A program made the position numbers and the translations under genes. This document shows positions 1 through 12,200 of a stretch of 64,000 nt of DNA, in pieces (within the stretch, counting starts at the first letter, position 1; the number at the start of each line of letters is the position of its first letter). This DNA is from Stramonita haemastoma. Its lineage: Eukaryota; Mollusca; Gastropoda; Neogastropoda; Muricidae. Location: assembly GCA_030674155.1 (NCBI GenBank), contig CM060325.1, forward strand, positions 56,756,404 to 56,820,403, in the 5' to 3' direction. The notes under the pieces are model-generated. The model had not been told where the DNA came from and did not search any database. It saw only the letters and a program-made list of their open reading frames with translations.

Positions 1-125
1 AAACTGCATACACACGAGGACTGGATGTAAAAAATAAAAAAAATAAAAAAACAACAAATAAACAAAAACAAACACATGAGTGTTTATTCCATTATCCTCA
101 ATATAAAATAATGAATAAATAAATA
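1..125 (+). mobile_element. SINE family B, 3' end (window-edge fragment)
   Basis: CTGCATACACACGAGGACTGG, then AGTGTTTATTCCATTATCCTC and ATAAAATAAT(GAAT)n: the 3' end of the tRNA-headed family whose full copy is at 39301-39640. Confidence 0.7.
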
Positions 126-149
126 ACACGCATCTTTGATATTGTGCAC

Positions 150-345
150 ATGTAGGCCTGCTTGCACGAAGGAAAACTAAGGCACTCGCATGTCCTCACT
201 TAAAGTTGACCTGGTACATCGAAAAAATCCCCACCCTTTATTCACACGATGCCACCGCCGAGATTTGAACCCATGACTTCATGAACCCGTGGGATTTATC
301 TCGAACGGGCTTAACCACTCGGCTTGACGTCCATCTGGTAGGAAT
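150..345 (-). mobile_element. tRNA(Ser/Leu-like)-headed SINE, 3'-truncated
   Basis: On the - strand: GCCGAGTGGTTAAGCCCG (A-box-like, 11-nt GAGTGGTTAAG as in class II tRNAs) and GGGTTCAAATCTCGG (B box), followed by GGGTGGGGATTTTTTCGAT and CCAGGTCAACTTTAAGTG. The body resembles a SINE I recall as common in gastropods. It is not a tRNA gene: the acceptor stem does not pair. Confidence 0.65.
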
Positions 346-1300
346 ATGAAAGGGATGTATAAATTGGTGTTTTATCACAAAAGAATGATGGCAATGCTCC
401 AGAATATCACTTTATTTTCAAGACTTGTACCACAGGCGACAAATTAATACTCCACAGTAAAGGTGAAACATACAATGCTTCCTTTTTTTCGTCCACCACC
501 TAACCATGGAATGAACTAGCAGAGCACATGCAAGCCAGCACTTCTATCAGTCAGTTTAAACATTTTCTTTCTGATACAACAGTTCCAAACTGTTTTTGTC
601 ATGGGAAAAGAAAATAGCAAATCAGTCACTGCTGACTCAGACTTGAAATAAGTAATCTCAACTTTGTTTTAAATAAAAGACATATATTGAACTATCCATC
701 TTGTGCTTGTGGTCATCCTAAAGAAACAGCTAAACTTTTTTTACTTTATTGTTTGTTTTTTTTACTGTCTACATATCTTAACTCTTCGCCTTCAAATAGT
801 AGGCCTAGGCCTTAATACCCTGAAACCAGATCAAAAGAACTGAAATACTTTATTATGTGGCGACAGACAACTAAGGTTTAATGATAACATTAACGTTCTT
901 AAAACTTTACACACATTAACTGACAGTCCAAACGAGTTTAGAAGACAAACAACAAGAAATGTAAATAAACAGATATGTTTGTGATAGACTCCCCACTCTC
1001 GTCTGTTGTTGGGCTGCCATAACACCAAGGTTTCCCCCTTGGGCTTAATAATTGCTTCCTGGTGTGTCTGTGTATTTTTCATTAGGCCTATACTTCTTGT
1101 TTACTTTGATTTCGTACTGTTGTACGTTTTTGTTCCTGTTTCATGTAGTTGTAGGTGTGAAAACGTGATTCTATGTACGTGTAAATGTAACAGCCACTTT
1201 GCATAAGCAACAATATAAATTTATCATGGGGTGGGACTGAAAATAAGACATAGCTTGATGCCTTCCCCCTGGTTTATTGTCGTCTGCTTATGTTGTATGT
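345..1300. other. Intergenic, no recognised element
   Basis: AT-rich unique-looking sequence with only short open frames lacking homology features. No gene, RNA or repeat recognised. Confidence 0.5.
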
Positions 1301-1330
1301 GTATTGAATAAGAGTATTTAAAAAAAATTA

Positions 1331-1620
1331 AAGGTAAAGGTGTCCCATAACCTTTGTGGTCGTAGGGGAGCGAGGCGTCAGAGACATCAGCTTTTCTAGG
1401 GGGCCAGCATGTTGAGGGCGGCACCCATCTCCTCTCCCTAGCTGCTTTACATTCCCTGACCCTAAAGAGGGCAGGCACATTTACAGCTGGGTGAACTGGG
1501 GGAACTGTACTGAAGCCAAGGCGCGCAAACGGTCACCCATCCAATTGGTAACCACGCTCGACGCTGCTTAACCTGGCTGGGGGAAAGCAAGCGCTCTGAC
1601 CACTGAGCTATCCCGTCCCC
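1331..1620 (-). mobile_element. SINE family A (tRNA/5S-like chimeric head), copy 1, near full length
   Basis: On the - strand the 5' head has GGGATAGCTCAGTGGTCAG (tRNA A-box type), then TTAAGCAGCGTC and TTGGATGGGTGACCG (5S rRNA internal-promoter type, 1530-1572). The body ends GGGACACCTTTACCTTTA. It is flanked by a 10-bp direct repeat AATAAGAGTA (1307-1316 and 1621-1630), a target-site duplication. Confidence 0.85.
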
Positions 1621-2211
1621 AATAAGAGTAAACAATATGTAAACCAAATGTATGTAAAAGGGGGGATGTCCTAGCATCCTGAAAGACTCTGCATTTGACG
1701 AAACCTTCATAATGTATGAGCCTTTCAAAGCAATTAAAAAAAACAAAAAACACAACCCATCATAAACAAATCTCCTTGACCAGATGGAATATGTGGGTTA
1801 TCTTAATGGTGGTGGTTGGGGAGGGGGGATGCGGTCACATACGCAAAAATCTCAACATCGATAAACCTCGGAGCTCAAACTGAGGAACGAGAACCCCCCC
1901 GGCCCCCCTCCAAAAAAACCCCACAAAAACCCCACAAAACCCCCCACAAAAAACAAAAACAAAACAACTACAACAACAACCCAACTAAACCAAACCAAAA
2001 CCAAAAAAGCACACTCACAAAAAACAAACAAACACAAGAAAACCCAAACCTGTTAGCAAAGATTTGCCAAGAAAAGTCCATAGATGGAGCTGTACATGTA
2101 GCCTAGGCTACATGCGGATGATCTTGTCCTACGTGGCTTGGAGTAACATTTCACAACTGCCAACAACAGATGGCAACAGGCGCCGAACATTTTGTTGAAG
2201 GTTATTAAACG

Positions 2212-2547
<336 letters not shown>

Positions 2548-2574
2548 AAGTCAATCAAGTAACAAAATTTAAAA

Positions 2575-2635
2575 AATGTCAAGTCAAGTCAAATTCTTTT
2601 ATTTCGAGGACAATAATAATAACATACTACTACTA

Positions 2636-2706
<71 letters not shown>

Positions 2707-2780
2707 TAATTATATAGGGAATTTTTAAAGCGCTGAATCTTATAAAGCAACCAAATCAAAGCGCTTGATTATTAATGTGC
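2575..2780 (-). mobile_element. LINE/SINE 3'-tail fragments with (TAC)n
   Basis: (TAC)n at 2626-2707 abuts AGCGCTGAATCTTATAAAGC and CAAATCAAAGCGCTTGAT, the reverse of a LINE 3' tail (AGCGCTTTGATTTG...). At 2577-2600 GTCAAGTCAAGTCAAATTC is the reverse of the tail also seen at 23525-23550. Confidence 0.55.
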
Positions 2781-2819
2781 TTTTTTATATCCAGTCCCCG
2801 CCCTTATCAGGGATTACAT

Positions 2820-3180
2820 AAATTAAAAAACAAAAAACAAAAACAAAACAACAAGAACAGTAACAAACAGAAGACAAGAAGCGAGGGCAGAGGACAATAA
2901 TAAATTAACAAAAGCGCAAACACAGAGACCTAAAATCAAATGGTCATTATGATAGAAAAACAAAACCAGAAAAACCGATAATAAGTAAGTGGTAAAGAAA
3001 ATATAACAAGTTAGCAACTTAACATATCATCCCACCACCATCTGTCAACAGAATTAGTCACAGTAAAAAGAGGGGGAAAATTTAGCCAACATCCTCATTT
3101 TGGGGGAGAGTACTACCAATCACAAACTACATAAACATATGTCCCAGATTAAAAAAACAAAAAAAAACAGAAAAAAATGC
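2820..3180. other. A-rich intergenic sequence
   Basis: Runs of AAAC/AAAACA with no recognisable gene or element. Confidence 0.5.
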
Positions 3181-3183
3181 ATG

Positions 3184-3186
<3 letters not shown>

Positions 3187-3279
<93 letters not shown>
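3187..3279 (+). repeat. (CA)n microsatellite
   Basis: Pure (CA)n directly before a family C SINE fragment. Confidence 0.97.
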
Positions 3280-3281
<2 letters not shown>

Positions 3282-3288
3282 TGCGCTA

Positions 3289-3319
<31 letters not shown>

Positions 3320-3373
3320 CGTGTGTTACACACCATTATTTAGCGCACGTAAAAGAACCCACGGCAACAAGGG

Positions 3374-3380
<7 letters not shown>
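3282..3380 (+). mobile_element. SINE family C fragment
   Basis: GTGCGCTAGTCTTTCGGATG, AACCGAGGTCCCGTGTG and AGCGCACGTAAAAGAACCCA: the middle of a tRNA-headed SINE of mollusc type, run into (CT)n. Confidence 0.7.
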
Positions 3381-3452
<72 letters not shown>

Positions 3453-3467
3453 CCACCTTCCCTTTTT

Positions 3468-3562
<95 letters not shown>
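3377..3562 (+). repeat. (CT)n followed by (GT)n
   Basis: (CT)n at 3377-3450 and (GT)n at 3469-3562, separated by a short spacer. Confidence 0.95.
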
Positions 3563-3564
<2 letters not shown>

Positions 3565-3639
3565 CTCCCCCATTTTTATTTATTTATATTTTTATTCATT
3601 TATATCACTTTATGTAGCATAAGACTTCTCTGTGTGAAA

Positions 3640-3961
3640 TTTGTGGAGAGCGTGTCGCCACAAGGGCATCGCCACCCATTTTTTTCTTTTCCTGTCTGCA
3701 ACTATTTTTGTTTCCCTATCAGAGTGGCTTTATTACAGAATTTTGCCAGGGGTCAATTGTCTTGTTGCAGTGGATTTACTTACGTGCGCTAAACAGTTAC
3801 GTGTATCACACGGGACCTCAGTTTATTGTCTCAACCGAAAGACTAGCACCCAGACCACCACCCATAGTCTAATAGTTGAGGGAAAAGTTTCGGGCCCAAA
3901 CGGGAATCAAACCACCGCACACTTCCGACCCGTACTTTTCGCTTTCTAGGCAGGTGCGTTA

Positions 3962-3962
<1 letters not shown>
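3640..3962 (-). mobile_element. SINE family C, near full length
   Basis: On the - strand: tRNA-like head ending GGTTTGATTCCCG (B box), then GTGCTAGTCTTTCGGTTGAG, ACTGAGGTCCCGTGTGA, TTTAGCGCACGTAAG and CCTGGCAAAATTCTGTAATAA. Shares all blocks with the copies at 3282, 33000 and 55535. Confidence 0.75.

Positions 3963-4035
<73 letters not shown>
3963..4035 (+). repeat. (CA)n then (TA)n
   Basis: (CA)n followed by TATATATA up to the LINE at 4090. Confidence 0.95.
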
Positions 4036-4047
<12 letters not shown>

Positions 4048-4086
4048 GATTATATATGATCATATATATATATATATGTATGTATG

Positions 4087-4783
4087 TCGTTATTGACAAC
4101 ACACTCTCCATGCAAAAATTCATCACCCAGACCTGTCAGTCATGCTACTATCAACTACGGCGTATTAGTGCAATTCGAAAGTACCTGTCCACTGATGCAA
4201 CATCCAAACTAGTCACTTCTCTTATTCTTTCACGTCTGGACTATTGCAATTCTCTTTTGGCTGGTCTGCCAGCATCATCTATCCACTCTCTCCAACGCAT
4301 ACAAAACTCTGCAGCTCGATTGGTCCTCAGAAAGAAAAAATCTGAACACATTACTCCTCTCTTGCAATCTCTCCACTGGCTGCCTGTGCCACAGAGAGTT
4401 AACTACAAGATCAGTATTCTCTGTTATAAATGTCTCCACAAAACAGCACCCTCCTACCTCTGTGAATGTCTTCACGTGTACACACCTTCTCGTTCCCTCC
4501 GCTCGGCTGCAGATACCTTATCCTTAAAAATTCCGAGATTCAACCTATCTACCGTTGGCCGCCGCTCTTTCTCTATTTCTGGTCCATCAATCTGGAATGA
4601 CCTCCCTCTATCCCTTCGGCAAAAGCCTACATATGACACTTTTAAATCCAACCTCAAGACACACTTGTTTCAAACCTAAGATTTGTGTCATCTGTTTTCA
4701 TCTCCTATCTGTCCCTGCCTTCAACATTTGAAATTCCATTCACCCTGTCAAAATGTATAACCTCTATAAGTGTGTGTGTGTGT

Positions 4784-4868
<85 letters not shown>

Positions 4869-5018
4869 GTTGTGTGTGTGTGCGCGTGCGCGCGCGCGCG
4901 TGTGTGTGTGTCTTTCGAATTTGCTAGAATTATTTATTGTCATTGATTGTTTGTTGTGAGGGTCGAGTGCAAGCGCTTTGATTTGTTTTTACAAGATATA
5001 GCGCTATATAAATTCCAT

Positions 5019-5079
<61 letters not shown>

Positions 5080-5090
5080 GTATGTATATA
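4087..5090 (+). mobile_element. 5'-truncated CR1/L2-like LINE: RT C-terminus and 3' tail
   Basis: Frame 4056-4679 encodes VIDNTLSMQKFITQTCQSC, LRRISAIRKYLSTDATSKLV, LILSRLDYCNSLLAGLP, ITPLLQSLHWLPVPQRVNYK and FKSNLKTHLFQT then a stop. This is the C-terminal end of non-LTR reverse transcriptase ORF2 of animal CR1/L2-type elements. The first 10 residues come from an AT repeat, so the element is 5'-truncated there. The 3' UTR holds an expanded (GT)n (4771-4910) and ends GCGCTATATAAATTCCATGT-(ATT)n. The intact frame suggests a fairly recent insertion, but it lacks the catalytic domains and is dead. Confidence 0.88.
4771..4910 (+). repeat. (GT)n/(GC)n inside a LINE 3' UTR
   Basis: Expanded (GT)n with a GCGCGTGCGCGCGCGCG end. 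The homologous LINE tail at 21200 has only a short GT run. Confidence 0.9.
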
Positions 5091-5106
5091 TATATATTAT
5101 ATATAG

Positions 5107-5195
<89 letters not shown>
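5027..5195 (+). repeat. (ATT)n then (TA)n
   Basis: (ATT)n 5027-5080 forms the LINE terminal repeat; (TA)n 5088-5192 follows. Confidence 0.95.
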
Positions 5196-5198
<3 letters not shown>

Positions 5199-5259
5199 AA
5201 TTTCTGGTGTATAGCAAAGTTGTCGGGGGGTTTCAACATGCTGTGCTCACCAGGCTTCA

Positions 5260-5560
5260 GTGAAAAAGAAAAAAAGTCGTCATCAACATCATTATCATCA
5301 TCATCATAATCACCACCACCACCATCATCATCATCACTCGATCACTGTCGCCCAGCAACTGCCGCAGCAAGCTGGTCTAACCATGACAACCCGTGGTAAC
5401 CACAACGACCCAACGCCGCCACAACTACGAACACCACTGGCCACCACCATCATTGTAAAAGACTCGTCGCCAGCCGTTTTTATAATCATCTTCGCTGGTC
5501 ATGACTACCACTACCACCATAATCATCAATCATCTCCACCATCATCGTCATCAGCAGCAG
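5260..5560 (+). repeat. Degenerate CAT/CAC trinucleotide region
   Basis: CATCATCATCATAATCACCACC-type imperfect repeats create a 188-codon His-rich open frame just upstream of CTU2. Composition and lack of domains argue against coding. Confidence 0.6.
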
Positions 5561-5845
5561 CAGTAGCAAAAACAGCGTTGGTGTCATTGTTCGTTGTCCT
5601 TTCTGTTGTTGTCCACTCTGACAGACTATTTCTTAAGCCGCGCTGTTTACCACAACATTCCTTTGGTAGGCCTACTTTACAAGAATGTTGCCAGAAAGAG
5701 ATGAGTTACGTATTTAATGCTTGTGCAGGTTACGTCGAAGCAAAAGGCAGCGATCCTATCTTTTGTGTGGCCAAAAAAGAAAGTAAAAGTCAGGTTTTCC
5801 GGTTTAACGCCTTGTCTCAGTGGTAACCTGTTTCAGTAAAAAGAT

Positions 5846-5855
5846 ACCGGAAGTG
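5846..5855 (+). promoter_or_regulatory. ETS-family (GABP-type) binding site in the CTU2 promoter
   Basis: ACCGGAAGTG is a perfect ETS consensus, about 50 bp before the CTU2 start codon. Such sites are typical of TATA-less housekeeping promoters. Transcription start and binding are inferred. Confidence 0.55.
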
Positions 5856-5907
5856 ATCGCAGTGTTGCACATAGGTGTGTAGTTGTGTCAACAGCAGCTG
5901 AGGAAGG

Positions 5908-5954
5908 ATGTGCAGTGTGAACGAAGAAGCTGTTCCACAGTTCCCAACAGGTAT
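5908..5954 (+). CDS. CTU2: CTU2 exon 1 (start codon)
   Basis: The ATG at 5908 opens MCSVNEEAVPQFPT, matching the MC-S/Q-V/I-GE start of animal CTU2. The strongest-looking donor (GTATGT at 5951) leaves phase 1 and throws exon 2 out of frame. Using the GTAAAC donor at 5955 gives phase 2 and keeps the frame, so that end is chosen. An unseen microexon is the alternative. Confidence 0.8.
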
Positions 5955-6572
5955 GTAAACAGTTAACAGATGTTTAGGTACCAGTTTTGATACACGTGTA
6001 CCAAACTTCAGGTACAAAACAGAATGTAACAAATCATAGGACCACCTTCTCACGTCGTAGTGAAGTCAACTAGGGTACATCCGAGCACGTGGGCATGAAA
6101 GCAATGTTATCTATAGATCTATCTATCTATCTATCTATCTATCTATAGATCTATCTATCCCTTAGTCCGGCGACCGCGGGGGGCACCTCTGAAGACTTGA
6201 CAAACAGTTCCCTCCATTCCTCTCTCTGTTCTGCCTTTCTCAAAGTTTTGTTGAGTTCTAGGCCTGTCCATTCGCACTCGCAGATGTTGTCCTCCCATCT
6301 CTTCCTTGGTCTGCCTCTTTCTTCCTCCTTGGACAGTGCCTTGCAGTATTGTTTTTGCAAGTCCTTTTGATCTCGTGACATGCCCGTACCATTTAAGTTT
6401 ACGCTTCCTTACGATTGAGAGAAGACTTTCGTAGGGACCAAACTGGATTCTCTTAGTCTAAGATATGCACATCTTCTTTGCTTATGTGGTCTCTGTAGGA
6501 GATGACAAGGAGTCTCAGGAAGCATCTCATCTCTACTGCCTGTACTATTCTCTTCAAATTAGCAGTAGGGGT

Positions 6573-6624
<52 letters not shown>

Positions 6625-6665
6625 GACACACTTACACTGTTACAGTGACACACACACACACACAC

Positions 6666-6719
<54 letters not shown>

Positions 6720-6820
6720 TGACATACACAGTGATACACACACACACACACACCCACACACACACAGAGTGACATACACAGATATCACCACACAAACACA
6801 CACACCCACACACACCACAC

Positions 6821-6854
<34 letters not shown>

Positions 6855-7039
6855 ACACACACTGGTCTTTTATCCTCTCCCTCCCCCCCTGTTCCTCAGC
6901 TAGAGCTCTTTCTCGTCTGAGGTTTACCGAGGATGAGATTTTTGGTATTCAACCCCCCACCCCCACCCCATTTAGGTAGCCAATTCCAACTTCGGGTATG
7001 GTGTCTAAATCATGCAACATCTGTGTGCATGTGTGTGTG

Positions 7040-7104
<65 letters not shown>

Positions 7105-8716
7105 TTCGTTCCTACTGGCTTACAATAGCCTTAAAGTCTTCTTAAAGGCAGACTGGATTTTTAATGTGTGTGAAAGATGTTCTGTGTGTGTTTGCATACC
7201 AGGCCTTGATTTATAGTCTTATCTGAATGACTTTGACATTCAGTATGACTTTTTCATCAAACTGGGAAGAGAGGGCTAGGCCACCCTCCTTTTTGTAAAG
7301 TCATACAATTTAAGTTAGTGCTCAGTAAGATAAAAAGAAAAAGAAAAGCCCAAGTGAACAAAGTAAGACTTACTAAGAGTTACAACAAGTATGTGCTATC
7401 TTTTTTTTTTCTTTTAAAATTAAAATTTTTTTTTTTTATTGTGTTGCAGAATTCAAGGAAATGGAGAGCTGAAATGTGTGAAGTGCCGTCGAGATGTCCC
7501 AGTGGTGGTGACACGTGTCAATGATGCCTTTTGTCAGTAAGTATGCTGTAGATTGTTTTTTTTTGAAAGATAAACTCCCCCCCAAAAAAAATCGGGGAAC
7601 AACTTTTCAATCATTAAAAGACATATGTATATAATATAATATAATATATATATAATATAATATAATATAATATAATATAATATAATATAATATAATATAT
7701 ATATATATATATAATATATCATATATGTAAGATGGAGGGATGATGAAATGTGGAGACATATATAATGCTATGATATATAATTTGGCCTGATAATGTGATA
7801 TCTAACCGAACAATGAATATTCTTGTGTGAAGTTAATAAAGTGACGTGGACATTTTGTTAATTTGGACAAAACAAAGTTGTATGCCAGTGTAGTAAGAAA
7901 AAAGGAATTTGTTCTGTGAGAGTGAATCATTCAAAGAAAAGAAATAGTTTTTTGTGTTTGAAATGGCTGTTTTTCTGTGTAAAATTATTCAGAAAATTTG
8001 GTCATTACAGTATTTTCTCAGTTCAGACTGTCAGAGTCTATTATTTCATTTCCAGAGACTAACAGAATTTATATAATTGTCAATGCTTGCAGGGAATGTT
8101 TTTTGGGCTATGCTGTGCACAAGTTCCGTTCGGCCATAGGCAAATCGAAGGTGATTGTTCCCAAGGATCATGTGTTGGTGGCTTACTCTGGGGGCCCTGC
8201 TTCCTCTGCTCTTCTACACTTTATCAGACAGGTAGGTCTGTTTGCTTTTTAGTCTTTGATCAGCTGCTCAGGTAAGATTTCTGTCTTGTTTACGATCAAA
8301 GGTGAAGGGAACAAAAAAACCCAAAAGTAATTTAAGTATACGCAGACTTGAGTTTTATCTCCTGGGTAAGTGCTTGCAATTTCAGTTCTATAAGCTGTTG
8401 TAATCTTTCACATGTTTACTCACATTCTGTTACAAAGTGAGGCATGCATTTGTTGTTGAAAAACATTTACTGATATTTTAGGCACACACATGAACATTGT
8501 GCTTACAAGTATGCAAGCATTTCAGTTTTTACTTCATGTTTGCGTGCACACATTCTCACTTGCAAGCATACATGTTTCGTATCACACATACACATGGATG
8601 CATGCATGCACACATGCATGCATGTATGTACTCAAGCATGCATGCATGCAGACCACACACACACACACCACACACACACACACATACACACATACACACA
8701 CACATACACACACACA

Positions 8717-8805
<89 letters not shown>

Positions 8806-10776
8806 CACTGACACACACACAAACACATCACAAGGTTTTTTTGTTTTTTTTTGTAAAATAAATTTTTTGTATGTGCCCTCTTTCCAGTGATTTTAGCTGT
8901 ATTTTGAAATGAGTAAAGACCATGGAATCTCTTTGCTACAATGTCAGCCCAGATATGGTCTTTGTGTTTAACTGGGTTGTAAACAAGGCAACAAGAAGAT
9001 TAAAAAAACCTGAATACTTATTGTTGAAAATCATCAGATAATTTGAAAAGCTTGTCCGTGTATCATACCATAAATCTCACTTTCATCTGATTGATATTTG
9101 TGTTTTGTTGTGTGTGTAACAGGGTATAAATGAGGCAAAACTGCGATTCACAGTGTCTGTTATTCACGTTGATGGTGAGTTGACAAAATACATCTGACTT
9201 TTTGCTTTACATTTTGATGTCTGATTTTTTGCTTTGACTTTGATGTGCATATTTATAACCATTCATGAATGGATAGAAAAGGATGACTTTTTAAGACATA
9301 ACTTTTTTTTATATATATACTCTGCTGGCCGTATCATAGCTTGATGTCATGGTCTTTCATAAAGCTGAAATTAGTAGAGCTGATCATTTCTTTGCCTTGA
9401 TTTATTTCTATGAAAAAGTGAACTGTTATTTTCTGTAAGTGAAATGGATCAATATTCACACTTGCTTTAGATTTAGAGTTTTCATACCACTATTTTAAGT
9501 TTGTGGTGAAAATGTAATGATTGTCTTTAGAAGATAGCACCATTTTTCGTAGCCAGAGTCCTGGTATGATGATTTTATTTCTGTGACCTACGTTCACCTG
9601 ATGGTCTTTACCACAGTAAAGGCTAGCAGAAAAAAAAGAAAATCTGGCTGGAGTGGCCTGTCTTTGTGGAAGATTTCTTCAAAAACAAATGAAAAAATAA
9701 CAACCCCCCAAAAAAGAACTTAACCAGAATCCAGTCATGAGGGGATGGGTAAGAAAACATGTACAGATTTAACAACACTGCACTCATTCTGAAGAGATGG
9801 TAGCTGGAATAGCAAGGTCCATTGAAAGACATCAGTCCAATGCTAGTCCTCTGGACGAGTGTTGCCACAGTCCTTTGTTCTGAAAAAAAAAAAGTTCGGA
9901 ATTACGAATAACAGACTAGCATTGATTTCTTTTTCTTTTTTGTACTAAATGTGAATAAAAAAGATAAAAGATAGAAATATCTTCATGCATTCTTATCTGA
10001 AATGGAAAAGAGGTGAGTGAAATTTCTTGTTAGAATGCTGAGAAAAAAGAAGAGGGAAGTAGTTTGTTGACAAATTGTGGGTCACAGACATTTTCTTAAA
10101 GTTTTGAATTGGGGTGTAGAACTGGGGCTCAAGGGGGCTCAAGTGTTCTGACCAGAACTTCGCTTACCTTTTGCAACACCCCTTGTTTCAGTTGAAGAAC
10201 CATTTCTCTCATTTTGTTCTTTGTGCCGCTGTGTTCTGTGCTAATTAAACACTGAGAAAGGCCCTAGTGTGGTCTAAATATCTGTTCTCCTAACCCTTTG
10301 AAGTATTTACACCTTCAAAGAAAAGCATTCACACCTTTTTGTTTTCATTTGCTTTGGAACAAGTCAGTGTAGAGAAAAAAAAAGTTTTCCTTTTTTACTC
10401 ACAATTCTTGCTTTTAGGAATGTGTTTCATTTTTTCTGAAGTTTGAAATATCAGGTGTTTTTTGTGTTTTTTTTTCAGAGTTTGGGCTGCTGTCAGTGTC
10501 AGCAGAAGAAAGGAAGGCAAAACTGGAAGAGATGGCTCAGATTGTTTTCCAGATGGGCTTTCCCTTGTTTTTGACCCGTCTGGAAGAAGTGAGTAGACAC
10601 ACTGGACTAGAGGACACGCGATATGTTTTTAAAAACAATTTTTTTGTGTGTGTATAAATCTGCGTCATTAGTTGTACTTTGATGTAGAGAAGGCAGCTAA
10701 GAGCCCAAATCGTCTTCAGTGACTATTGACAGTTCTTCAGAATTAAGTTTTTTCTTAGCTTTGTTCACCTGAGATG

Positions 10777-10839
<63 letters not shown>

Positions 10840-11964
10840 AGAGAATTAAATTGGATCAATTTTATTTTCAGAATGGGATAGAATAAACATGACAGTTGTT
10901 GTTTTCACATTCAGCCATCTATGGCACAGAGGGTGAGAGTGGGCGGGCGCAAGCATGCACCACAGAAATGCTGTATGGCCATTGGCATTTGGTTTTATCC
11001 ATTGCCTGCTGTGGCCTCTTTCTTCCATTCTTTCTTCTTGTTTTTCAAATGCTCAGACAGCAGCTATTGTTGTCTGTCATTTGAGCGAAAACGCAAGCGC
11101 TGCCGTTAAGCGCCTGACAAGTCAGGCCTAGTGCATCCAATTTTGGTGTAGGAGAGAATTGTTATCTTTTAAGTCTCTCTGGAAAAAAGGCAGGAGAATG
11201 GACCAAGAAGGCTGAAAATAGACAGGAAGAAAGTGACAGGAACAAGAGGAACAAGGCAAAAACAAAGAGAGGGATAGAGCAGAAGGAATTTCTAGCGCAG
11301 AATTTCCAGAAGGTGGGGAAGCTGTTTATACTGACAAACCCCCCAGTAAATCCCCATGGGCGCTGATGTATCATTTCACTCGAGACATTCGAAAAAAGAA
11401 ACCATCCTGCCATCTTCCTTCTTACAGGTCAGTAAGTGACAAACTGTTCCCTGATCATGTGCGTGAGCATACTGGTGTGCGTAGGAATGTTTGAGATTTT
11501 GTTTCGGTGAGTTTATGACTGGGTGAGGTATTGCTGAACTGTGGGTGCTTTTTATATAGTGATATATGCGAGCTGATGTTTGGATACTATGTTGTGGTGG
11601 GTTGTTTTTGTCCGTTATGTTACATTTTACATGTTTGCTTTTTAATGTGTGGCATGTAACCCGCGTGGATTTCTCTATGAGATAGTAAAGTATTTGAATT
11701 TGAATTTGTGCAGGGGATGAAAGTCAGCGACACTGAAGGGGCTAAGGGAAGCGATGCGGTGCTGTGCCAGGAAGTGACGTCACTGGCTGACGTCAACAGC
11801 GTCCTGGAAAGGAGCGATGCCGGCCTGTTGAGTAGCATGCTGGATGCTCTCCCCTCCATCTCCGCCAAGGAGGAATTCCTCCGAGTTCTCAAGTGAGTTA
11901 GTGTTGAGGCTTGGCTGTTTTGTGTGATGGAGAAGTAGGAAGTTGTGGTGGTATGTGTGTGTGT

Positions 11965-12009
<45 letters not shown>

Positions 12010-12169
12010 TTTATTTTGATTGATTGATTTATTCTTTTATATCGAGGATAATGGAATAAGCACTCTTGTGCTTTTTTTCATCCAGTCCCCATGTGTATGC
12101 AATTTTGTAAATGTCATCTGTTCCTACCGGATGACCAAACAGATGACATTGAACAGAACCTACCTGTGT

Positions 12170-12200
<31 letters not shown>

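Noticed and set aside
230..330. Possible tRNA-Ser/Leu gene on the - strand
   Set aside because: A and B box matches are present, but the acceptor stem does not pair and the sequence continues into a SINE body.
1500..1620. Possible 5S rRNA gene
   Set aside because: Only about 45 nt resemble 5S and they lie inside a repeated SINE; no full 5S fold.
5260..5826. 188-codon His-rich frame upstream of CTU2
   Set aside because: Begins in CAT/CAC repeats, has no domain and ends in the CTU2 promoter; no splice or homology support.
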